Shown here: piece after piece, positions 1 through 5,318 of the stretch
How the letters are laid out: each line of letters starts with the position of its first letter
How positions within the stretch are numbered: the first letter of the stretch is position 1
Source: an uncultured Eggerthella sp.
Lineage (GTDB): Bacteria > Actinomycetota > Coriobacteriia > Coriobacteriales > Eggerthellaceae
Direction: 5' to 3'
DNA: 9,589 nt
NCBI GenBank assembly: GCA_900544455.1
Contig: UQVJ01000067.1
Span: forward strand, 1-9,589
Made by a program: the position numbers and the translations under genes
Notes under the pieces: generated by a model
What the model saw: only the letters and a program-made list of their open reading frames with translations
Told to the model about the DNA's origin: nothing
The model's database searches: none

Positions 1-88
1 ATTCTGCCAGAAAGTCGCTCTTTGGTTGCCCGAGGGTACAAAATGTTTGTTTCTCACCATGCCTTGTTTGGAGTTTTCCTGCAATTCG

Positions 89-120
89 AAAGGGCACGTG
101 CTTTAGCGCGTGCCCTTTTT
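89..120 (+). terminator. Intrinsic terminator of an upstream transcription unit
   Basis: A 12-bp stem pairs 89-100 with 107-118, with one T-G wobble and a 6-base loop (CTTTAG). The stem runs straight into a T-tract at 116-120. It would end a plus-strand unit lying before the window. The A-run at the foot of the 5' arm means it may also stop metA transcripts arriving from the other side, 52 bp after the metA stop codon. I see no convincing gene end in positions 1-88. Confidence 0.85.
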
Positions 121-171
121 GCGGTGCTGTGAATGCGGGTTAGATTCCTGGTTCGGTTTGGCAAATTCGCT

Positions 172-1092
172 CTATTTTGGCATGTCTTCCAAGTCGTAGG
201 GTGTTGCCTGGTAAACGTAATAGTTGAGCCAATTGGTGTATAGCAGCTGAGCCGTAGCTCGCCAGTTGGAAATAGGCTGTTGCGTAGGATCGTCGTTGGG
301 GAAGTAGTGCTTTGGCATGTCGGGGTTTAGACCTTTTTTTGTGTCGCGATGGAATTCGCCTGCCAGGGTGTCGGTGTCGTATTCGGGATGGCCGAATACG
401 AAGAAGTGGCGACTATCGGTGCTTTTGGCGATGAAGACACCGGCTTCATCCGACACGGAAATCAGCTCCAGCTCGGGAACCTTCTCGATGTCTTCCGCGT
501 GAACTTCGGTCCAACGAGAGTGGGGCGCGTGAATGACGGTGTCGAAACCCCGAACCAGAGGAGAGGTGGGTTTGAGGATCTTGTGCTCGAAAACCCCGGT
601 CATCTTGTGCTGCCTTAGATACTTCGGAATCCCGAAATGGTAATAGGCACCCGCCTGTGCGCCCCAGCAGAGGTACAAGGTTGAGAAAACATTGGTTTTT
701 GCCCATTCGAAGATGTCGCACAGTTCGGGCCAGTAGTCCACATCTTCGAAGGGGAGCTTTTCGACGGGCGCCCCGGTGACGATCATGCCGTCGTAGCGCT
801 TGTTGCGAATTTCGTCCAAATCCACGTAGAACGATTCCATGTGCTTGGGGGGTACGTGCGTTGCTTTATGCGTGACGGTTTGCAGGAGGTCGACCTCAAC
901 CTGCAAGGGCGTATTCGAGAGCTTGCGCAGGATTTGGGTCTCCGTTTCGATTTTCAGGGGCATCAAATTCAAGATGAGCACGCGCAAGGGACGAATGTCC
1001 TGATGGATGGCGCGGTGCTCGGTCATGACAAAGATGTTCTCGCCTTCCAAAACCTCTGTTGCCGGCAAGGCATCGGGGATGCGAATTGGCAT
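172..1092 (-). CDS. metA: Homoserine O-acetyltransferase (MetA family, acetyl-CoA type)
   Basis: This 306-aa cytoplasmic enzyme has the usual MetA length and activates L-homoserine for methionine synthesis by acylating its hydroxyl. Catalytic residues are at canonical positions: nucleophile Cys142 in the LCWGAQAG stretch, and His235 and Glu237 in FGHPEYD. Residue 111, in GAPVE, is Glu. In this family Glu111 is known to go with acetyl-CoA use, and Gly at that site with succinyl-CoA use, so I infer O-acetylhomoserine as the product although many databases would label it a succinyltransferase. The ATG at 1092-1090 has a strong ribosome binding site, AAAGGAG at 1104-1098, five bases upstream. It is divergent from metY, whose preferred substrate is O-acetylhomoserine, which supports the call. 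The family is certain; the acyl donor is a residue-based inference. Confidence 0.96.
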   Translation of the reverse strand: MPIRIPDALPATEVLEGENIFVMTEHRAIHQDIRPLRVLILNLMPLKIETETQILRKLSNTPLQVEVDLLQTVTHKATHVPPKHMESFYVDLDEIRNKRYDGMIVTGAPVEKLPFEDVDYWPELCDIFEWAKTNVFSTLYLCWGAQAGAYYHFGIPKYLRQHKMTGVFEHKILKPTSPLVRGFDTVIHAPHSRWTEVHAEDIEKVPELELISVSDEAGVFIAKSTDSRHFFVFGHPEYDTDTLAGEFHRDTKKGLNPDMPKHYFPNDDPTQQPISNWRATAQLLYTNWLNYYVYQATPYDLEDMPK

Positions 1093-1338
1093 AAGTGCTC
1101 CTTTATAAATAACGATACTTTCGTGTGTTGATGCGATAGCAATCTCGATTGTACGCGCGAGCGACCAAGCCTTCTATGCTCGTCGGCCAATCTATAGCCA
1201 GTTATAGGTAATTGCATTGACCAGGCTTTTTACTTGCCGAACTGGTCATCATCTTTTCCCGATGTGCTTTTACAATAGACTGTATCGCTTTACGCGCTTC
1301 GGCTGCGTGGGCGGGCTTTGGGAAGAAAGGAATACGCA
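1093..1338. promoter_or_regulatory. Shared divergent control region between metA and metY
   Basis: These 246 bp must hold the promoters of both methionine genes. On the plus strand, TACAAT at 1271-1276 is a good -10 hexamer lying 62 bp before the metY start, but no matching -35 is obvious. A TACAAT on the minus strand at 1153-1148 is a possible metA -10, also without a clear -35. The 7-bp inverted repeat at 1218-1248 and a smaller one, CTATA/TATAG at 1192-1207, lie between them. I see no known SAM or S-box riboswitch pattern in the metY leader. Confidence 0.5.
1218..1248. promoter_or_regulatory. Inverted repeat TGACCAG-N17-CTGGTCA, possible operator
   Basis: Perfect 7-bp half-sites at 1218-1224 and 1242-1248 are separated by 17 bp, so their centres are 24 bp apart. 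The site lies just upstream of the TACAAT box proposed for metY, where a regulator could act on the -35 region. The spacing would put both halves on roughly the same face of the helix. It is a candidate for sulfur- or methionine-responsive control, but no regulator gene is in the window. Confidence 0.4.
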
Positions 1339-2619
1339 ATGAGCGAATCTCTGGCCACAACCTGCGTGCAGGGCGGCTATCGTCCTGGCGATGCTGAGCC
1401 TCGTCAGGTGCCAATTTATCAATCGACTACCTGGAAATACGATACAAGCGAGCATATGGGCCGTTTGTTCGATCTGGAGGAATCCGGATATTTCTATACC
1501 CGCCTGCAGAATCCCACAAACGATTTTGTTGCTGCTAAAATCTGTGAGCTGGAAGGCGGCAGCGCAGCGATGCTTACTTCGTCGGGACAGGCGGCAAATT
1601 TCTTTGCTGTGTTCAATATTGCCGGTCAGGGCGACCATGTGGTGGCTTCTTCGGCTATCTACGGCGGTACGTACAACCTGTTGTGCCACACCATGGCGCG
1701 TATGGGCCTGGAATGCACATTTGTTTCTCCCGATTGCTCTGATGAAGAGCTTGAAGCGGCATTCCGTCCGAATACCAAAGCGGTTTTCGGCGAAACCATT
1801 GCAAACCCAGCTCTTAACGTTTTGGACATTGAGCGCTTCGCCAATGCGGCTCATGCTCATGGTGTGCCGCTGATTGTGGACAACACGTTTCCTACGCCGG
1901 TAAATTGCCGTCCCTTTGAGTGGGGCGCTGATATCGTTACCCATTCCACCACAAAGTACATGGACGGTCATGGCGCTGGCGTTGGCGGTTGCATTGTTGA
2001 CTCCGGTAAATTCGACTGGAATGCCCACGCTGATAAGTTCCCTGGTCTTACTACGCCAGACGAAAGCTACCATGGTGTGGTGTATACCGAGCGTTTTGGG
2101 CTGGAGGGTGCGTTTATTACCAAGGCCACTTCGCAGCTTATGCGCGATTTCGGCTCTATCCAGTCGCCGCAGAATGCGTTTCTGCTGAACATGGGGCTTG
2201 AGAGCCTTCATGTTCGCATGGCGCAGCACTGCAAGAACGGCCAGTCGGTTGCCGAGTTCCTCTCCGGCCATCCGAAAGTTGCATGGGTTCGTTACTGCGG
2301 CTTGCCCGACGATCCGAATTATGAATTGGCGCAGAAGTACCTGCCCAACGGTTCATGTGGTGTCGTGAGCTTTGGCGTGAAAGGTGGGCGTGAAGCTGCG
2401 GAACGCTTCATGGCAAACCTGAAGCTGGCGCAGATTGCCACCCATGTTGCCGATGCTCGCACCTGCGTTCTTCACCCTGCGAACGCAACCCATCGCCAGA
2501 TGAACGACGAAGAGCTCGCCGCAGCAGGCATCAGCCCCGATCTCGTGCGCCTTTCGTGCGGTATCGAAGATACCGCCGACCTCATTGCCGACATCGATCA
2601 GGCCCTTTCGTTTGCTTAG
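1339..2619 (+). CDS. metY: O-acetylhomoserine sulfhydrylase (PLP-dependent, Cys/Met metabolism family)
   Basis: This 426-aa cytoplasmic enzyme belongs to the cystathionine gamma-synthase-like fold-type I PLP family. Its length and long interdomain inserts fit O-acetylhomoserine sulfhydrylases better than the shorter (about 390 aa) synthases and lyases. It joins O-acetylhomoserine and sulfide into homocysteine and acetate. Visible motifs are YxR at 53-55 and SSGQAA at 81-86 for cofactor phosphate binding, the pyridine-ring Asp181 in IVDNTF, and HSTTKY with the Schiff-base Lys206. I chose the ATG at 1339 because AAAGGA at 1326-1331 sits seven bases upstream; an upstream TTG at 1318 would overlap this site. 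With the divergent metA it forms a complete homoserine-to-homocysteine route. A terminator follows 65 bp after the stop. Use of other activated sulfur acceptors cannot be excluded. Confidence 0.95.
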   Translation: MSESLATTCVQGGYRPGDAEPRQVPIYQSTTWKYDTSEHMGRLFDLEESGYFYTRLQNPTNDFVAAKICELEGGSAAMLTSSGQAANFFAVFNIAGQGDHVVASSAIYGGTYNLLCHTMARMGLECTFVSPDCSDEELEAAFRPNTKAVFGETIANPALNVLDIERFANAAHAHGVPLIVDNTFPTPVNCRPFEWGADIVTHSTTKYMDGHGAGVGGCIVDSGKFDWNAHADKFPGLTTPDESYHGVVYTERFGLEGAFITKATSQLMRDFGSIQSPQNAFLLNMGLESLHVRMAQHCKNGQSVAEFLSGHPKVAWVRYCGLPDDPNYELAQKYLPNGSCGVVSFGVKGGREAAERFMANLKLAQIATHVADARTCVLHPANATHRQMNDEELAAAGISPDLVRLSCGIEDTADLIADIDQALSFA

Positions 2620-2683
2620 TCGATACATCGGTACCGATGCCGCGATGTAGGGATTGCCCTGAACAGCGTTCGCTGCTACTCAC

Positions 2684-2715
2684 ACCGCCCCTGGCTCGTT
2701 CGGGGGCGGTTTTTT
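2684..2715 (+). terminator. Intrinsic terminator after metY
   Basis: ACCGCCCC at 2684-2691 pairs with GGGGCGGT at 2703-2710, closing an 11-base loop, and is followed by a run of six T at 2710-2715. The hairpin ends the metY transcript, so metY is monocistronic. Confidence 0.9.
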
Positions 2716-2728
2716 ATGGCTTGCGTAC

Positions 2729-2734
2729 TATAAT
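2729..2734 (+). promoter_or_regulatory. Consensus -10 box (TATAAT) upstream of the PHP-domain gene
   Basis: A perfect TATAAT lies 88 bp before the PHP start codon and 13 bp after the metY terminator. No good -35 is present at 16-18 bp, because that place is taken by the terminator hairpin, and there is no TGn extension. It is the best promoter candidate for the downstream gene but only moderately supported. Confidence 0.4.
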
Positions 2735-2821
2735 GGCAGGTGGTTTGGTTCTACGTGAATGGGCACGTTCGCGTCGGGGACCGCCTAATGCAATCCATCA
2801 AACTAGAGAGCTCCTTTCGCC

Positions 2822-3928
2822 ATGCGTGACGTACATTGCCATATCCTTCCCGGAGTAGACGATGGTGCTCGCACCATGCAGGAATCGCTGCTGATGCTTT
2901 CCGAGGCCATGAGGGCGGGCATTACCTCTATCGTGTGCACACCGCGATGCTGTGACCCCTGGTTTGATTTCCCGCGAATGTGGCAGGCATATCTGCAGCT
3001 GAAGCGCCATGCATCTGCTATCCCTGGCGCACCTGATCTTTCCATGGGTTTTGAGGTTGACTATCACAAACTGAAGAAGCTTGGGATGGATGCAGCTGTT
3101 CAGCTTGGCAATGACCAGGGGGAATTTCTGCTTGAGCTTCCTCAGGGCACTTTGCCGCTCGATTGGGAATTCATGGTTCACAATCTGCAACGCAAAGGCT
3201 TTAAGGTCATAATCGCCAACCCGGAACGATGCCGTGAAGTTCAGAAAGACATCGACGTTGCAAGGCGCTTCGTTTCAGCTGGCTGCGAATTGCAGATTTC
3301 TGCGGACTGTATTTACGAGGGTTTTCTTGGCCCTTCGCGTCGAGCGGCGAAAAAGTTGGTGCAGGCTGGCTTGGTCCGCTACTTGGCCAGTGACGCCCGT
3401 CATCCCTCCGACTATGAGCTGTTTACCGAAGCGATGGAGTACTTCAAGCGCTTTGCCGATTCCGAGGCAATGGAGAACAAGAGCATAGAAGAGGTTGAAC
3501 GCGAGTGCGCCGAGGCGGAAGCTCGTGCCGATCGAAAGGGAAAAGGTGGCGGAATTGGTTCCGATAGGGGAAGTTCGCCCTTTAAGATGGGCTCTTCCGC
3601 TCGTCGGGGTGGCGTGAGTGGCGAGCATCCTCTTGATGCCGAGGCGGAGGTGTATCGTTCCGCTATGGATGCTATAGAAGGCATTGGCGGGAAAGCGAAG
3701 GGCTTTGGTGCCAGGGGAGCTGCTGCGCCTAGCGTGGTACGTTCTTCCGAGGGCAGAAGAGCCATACCTGAAAACCTCGTGGCTAACCCGGAAAAGCTAC
3801 CTCTCCCTGTTGAAGGTGGTGCTGCGCGGGCGTCGTACCTTCAGTCCGCTGAGTGTTCTTCAGATGCGGCTCTCGACGCCATGTTCGACGACGTTCCCGT
3901 TCGCGGAAAGCACGCGCGAAGGGAATAG
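2822..3928 (+). CDS. CpsB/YwqE-like PHP-domain protein with altered metal site and long C-terminal tail
   Basis: The 368-aa product opens with the PHP signature of CpsB/CapC/YwqE manganese-dependent tyrosine phosphatases: HCHILPGVDDGA, with His5, His7, Asp14 and Asp15. Glu78 (GFEV), Glu105 (LLELP) and Asp191 (ASDAR) match other family metal ligands. Three expected histidines are missing: TPH(H) reads TPRCC with Arg42, (A)HPER reads ANPER with Asn133, and SDAH reads SDAR with Arg193. Family phosphatases need these ligands, so this copy may be inactive or changed in function. The PHP part ends near residue 215, already close to the usual family length. Residues 216-368 are rich in Gly, Ala, Ser, Arg and Glu, with no recognised domain, and look disordered. 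No capsule, Wzz or tyrosine-kinase gene is nearby. The ATG gives the normal family N-terminus, but its ribosome binding site is weak. Fold is sure; activity is not. Confidence 0.82.
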   Translation: MRDVHCHILPGVDDGARTMQESLLMLSEAMRAGITSIVCTPRCCDPWFDFPRMWQAYLQLKRHASAIPGAPDLSMGFEVDYHKLKKLGMDAAVQLGNDQGEFLLELPQGTLPLDWEFMVHNLQRKGFKVIIANPERCREVQKDIDVARRFVSAGCELQISADCIYEGFLGPSRRAAKKLVQAGLVRYLASDARHPSDYELFTEAMEYFKRFADSEAMENKSIEEVERECAEAEARADRKGKGGGIGSDRGSSPFKMGSSARRGGVSGEHPLDAEAEVYRSAMDAIEGIGGKAKGFGARGAAAPSVVRSSEGRRAIPENLVANPEKLPLPVEGGAARASYLQSAECSSDAALDAMFDDVPVRGKHARRE

Positions 3929-3992
3929 GGGTTTTTCGAAACGCGGCCCTGTTTACATGGATTAAAGACGTTAATAAGTGGCTTCTCACCTC

Positions 3993-4033
3993 TATATATA
4001 GGATTCACCTATATATAAATCTTTATTTATAGG
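3993..4033. repeat. AT-rich inverted repeat TATATATAGG-N5-CCTATATATA plus a third half-site
   Basis: Perfect 10-bp arms at 3993-4002 and 4008-4017 flank the spacer ATTCA. A further TTATAGG-type half-site follows at about 4027-4033. The element contains TATAAA at 4014-4019, which could serve as a -10 box. It lies 65 bp after the PHP gene. It resembles a regulator binding site overlapping a promoter more than a terminator, since no GC-rich stem or T-tract is present. Confidence 0.5.
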
Positions 4034-4116
4034 TTTCTTTTCTTGGGTCCTGGTGCGACAATAAAACCGTTAGCGATACCGAAGCTAGCAGCTTTGTCGC
4101 ATGCGCCCCACGCGAT

Positions 4117-4163
4117 ACCCCTCTCGCGCGCGGGCGCTTTTGTGTGAGGGGTTTCCTTCTTTT
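4117..4163 (+). terminator. Possible terminator-like hairpin in the GC-rich segment
   Basis: ACCCCTC at 4117-4123 pairs with GAGGGGT at 4146-4152; beyond a T-T mismatch, four more pairs (two of them wobbles) extend the stem inward. The 3' side is pyrimidine-rich (GTTTCCTTCTTTTCC) but not a clean T-run. It could end either the PHP transcript or a short RNA starting near the AT-rich repeat. Just upstream, TGCGACAA at 4054-4061 is complementary to TTGTCGCA at 4094-4101, so 4054-4163 as a whole is prone to fold. Confidence 0.35.
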
Positions 4164-4402
4164 CCCGTTAAGCCGCGAGCAGGTTTGCAATCTTGTTTTT
4201 TGTATTGCGCTGAGCGGGGCTTTGCTTCGCTCTGGCCCTTGGGTCGATGCTTTCCTGTACGCTGTTTGCTTCCTAGGGTGTGCGCTGTGGCTTTAATCGG
4301 TTCCGTTTTTCGCTGTCGGCCAGCTTCCTTATCCAGGGGCGTTTGCCGTGCGGGGGCGGACGGTCTTTTTTCGGCGGTGAACGATTTTCTTGAGAAATGT
4401 TA

Positions 4403-4446
4403 TTGACGGTTAACTTTTCTCTTGTTAAGTTAATCACGGTTAACTT
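4403..4446. promoter_or_regulatory. TTGACG box with alternating TTAACTT / AAGTTAA sites
   Basis: TTGACG at 4403-4408 is a near-consensus -35. Overlapping and following it are TTAACTT (4410-4416), AAGTTAA (4427-4433) and TTAACTT (4440-4446). The outer two sit in an identical 11-mer, ACGGTTAACTT, repeated at 4406 and 4436 with a 30-bp period, about three helical turns. The middle copy is inverted. No strong -10 lies at 17 bp. This looks like a regulated promoter firing toward the region ending at the 4634 terminator. Confidence 0.45.
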
Positions 4447-4449
4447 AGA

Positions 4450-4634
4450 GGAAGCGAAACTTCCGGTGAAGAACTTCTACACCTCTTCATCGGCAATGTT
4501 CTCTTCGGGCTCATATTGGGATGTTGCCACTGCTTTGTCCTTTTTATTCGCCGGAAGTTGCGCCGACTCGAAATCTCTTGCTTTTGAACAGGAGTGTGAA
4601 CGAGAAAGAACCCGCCGTATGGCGGGTTCTTTCT
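4450..4634 (+). ncRNA. Candidate structured RNA or riboregulator, unrecognised class
   Basis: AACTTCCGG (4458-4466) is perfectly complementary to CCGGAAGTT (4551-4559). The helix continues beyond one A-G mismatch with GCG (4454-4456) against CGC (4561-4563), giving 12 pairs over 13 positions. Inside this closing stem are TGAAGA/TCTTCA (4467-4472 with 4484-4489) and an 8-bp helix with two wobbles (4492-4499 with 4521-4528). That gives a branched fold, followed by a perfect terminator hairpin. A smaller GGAAG/CTTCC hairpin (4450-4454 with 4460-4464) would compete with the closing stem. A promoter-like array lies just upstream. I do not match it to any known family, and the case rests on pairing alone. 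Confidence 0.3.
4603..4634. terminator. Strong, probably bidirectional terminator
   Basis: AGAAAGAACCCGCC at 4603-4616 and its exact complement at 4621-4634 form a perfect 14-bp stem around a 4-base loop (GTAT). The outer half of the stem is A-rich on one side and T-rich on the other, so it gives a U-rich 3' arm in both directions. On the minus strand it ends the VanZ gene, 78 bp after its stop. On the plus strand it would end whatever is transcribed from the 3929-4600 region. Confidence 0.88.
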
Positions 4635-4712
4635 GTTTGGGGCTGGTTGTGCGAGCTTATAAGTTGGATTGGCAGGCGCAAAGAGGCTTGGCGGATTTTC
4701 CGCGCTACTGAA

Positions 4713-5183
4713 TCATCTGCTGATTCGCCCTTCTGTTTTCTTGAAGCCAAAACGGGCTAGCGCAGCACCCGCAAGCGTCGCAACGGTGTCCACTGCCCAG
4801 TCGGCAGGGTCGCAGCTACGGCTGGGAACGAACAGCTGGTGCCACTCGTCGGTTATACCGTAGAGGCTCCCAATGGCGAGAGCTGCAAGAAGCGCGGTGC
4901 GGGGGCTCAGATGAAAACGCAGCGCGTTGAAGAGTATCGCGCCAAAAATAAGGTATTCGGTGAAATGGCCAAAGGGAGAAACGTCAACCTCATGGCCGAA
5001 TATCCATTGGGCGCCTGATGAAAGCGCGCCCTTAATTGCCGAGATAATGCCGAGTCCGCTGTTAATCGATTCGCCTGTATTGGCGGACATCCAGAAAATC
5101 ACTGCCGCCATGGCGGCGACTGCTAACCAGCTGAGAGTGATTTTTGCAGAGAGGGAAAGATGGTGGGTTGAGGAAGCGTTCAT
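4713..5183 (-). CDS. VanZ-family membrane protein
   Basis: This 156-aa integral membrane protein has hydrophobic segments at about residues 13-33, 74-90, 97-112 and 128-145. The VanZ signature is clear: GHFTEYLIFG at about 72-81 and TDEWHQLFVPSRSCDPADWAVDT starting near 111, with the Asp-Glu-His and downstream Asp-Trp pattern. VanZ was named for low-level teicoplanin resistance, but most chromosomal members have no proven function and are thought to act at the cell envelope. No other van genes are present, so resistance should not be assumed. The ATG at 5183-5181 has GGAAGG (5193-5188) four bases upstream. It is divergent from the MFS exporter and is followed by a bidirectional hairpin. Family assignment is secure, role unknown. 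Confidence 0.9.
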   Translation of the reverse strand: MNASSTHHLSLSAKITLSWLAVAAMAAVIFWMSANTGESINSGLGIISAIKGALSSGAQWIFGHEVDVSPFGHFTEYLIFGAILFNALRFHLSPRTALLAALAIGSLYGITDEWHQLFVPSRSCDPADWAVDTVATLAGAALARFGFKKTEGRISR

Positions 5184-5267
5184 GGGGCCTTCCAGATAGT
5201 CGACGACTGTCTTCGTTGTTCAAAAGCACTAGTAGGGTACGCCATCATGTTATTGGGAGGGCGCAAT

Positions 5268-5277
5268 GCAGCGCTGC
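5268..5277. promoter_or_regulatory. 10-bp palindrome GCAGCGCTGC between vanZ and the exporter gene
   Basis: A perfect palindrome without spacer lies 41 bp before the exporter start codon, in the 135-bp divergent gap. Such sites often bind TetR- or MarR-like repressors of drug exporters, but a 10-bp palindrome can arise by chance and no regulator gene is adjacent. Confidence 0.25.
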
Positions 5278-5318
5278 GGTAAGATAAATCACAGTATTTC
5301 ACCACCAAGGGGGGGATT

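Larger units (their letters stand above)
3929..4712. other. Long intergenic region (784 bp) without a credible protein gene
   Basis: The open frames here (for example 4101-4406 and 4397-4711) have unlikely compositions, run through hairpins and lack ribosome binding sites. What the stretch holds instead is an AT-rich inverted repeat (3993-4033), a GC-rich hairpin zone (4054-4163), an imperfect hairpin at 4173-4217, a weak hairpin with six T at 4345-4371, a repeat array beside a TTGACG box (4403-4446), a possible structured RNA (4450-4634) and a strong terminator (4603-4634). From 4637 to 4712 I see nothing. Confidence 0.6.

Noticed and set aside
1..132. Open frame at the start of the window that could be the end of an upstream protein
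   Set aside because: It stays open only by reading through the terminator hairpin at 89-120, and its translation matches nothing I recognise. The region also does not fold as a tRNA.
1318..1338. Upstream TTG start for metY, adding seven residues
   Set aside because: The AAAGGA ribosome binding site lies inside this stretch and points to the ATG at 1339.
1270..2271. Minus-strand 333-codon ORF opposite metY
   Set aside because: It lies antisense to a well-supported gene, has no family features, and arises from codon bias of metY on the other strand.
4101..4406. Plus-strand ORF of 101 codons in the long intergenic region
   Set aside because: Its translation is Cys/Arg/Leu-rich without a recognisable motif, it starts within a repeat arm, has no ribosome binding site and crosses several hairpins.
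4450..4570. Possible cobalamin riboswitch, because GCCACTG (4526-4532) and CCGGTGAA (4463-4470) occur
   Set aside because: The rest of the conserved core is missing: no GGGAA segment, no proper B12 box with CAGGAGAC, and the order and spacing do not fit. No cobalamin or methionine gene follows.
4397..4711. Plus-strand ORF of 104 codons starting at ATG 4397
   Set aside because: It begins before the TTAACTT repeats, which it would translate, runs through the perfect 14-bp terminator at 4603-4634, and has no Shine-Dalgarno sequence.
4713..5183. Glycopeptide resistance locus suggested by VanZ
   Set aside because: No vanHAX, vanY or vanRS genes are present. VanZ-like proteins are widespread without resistance.
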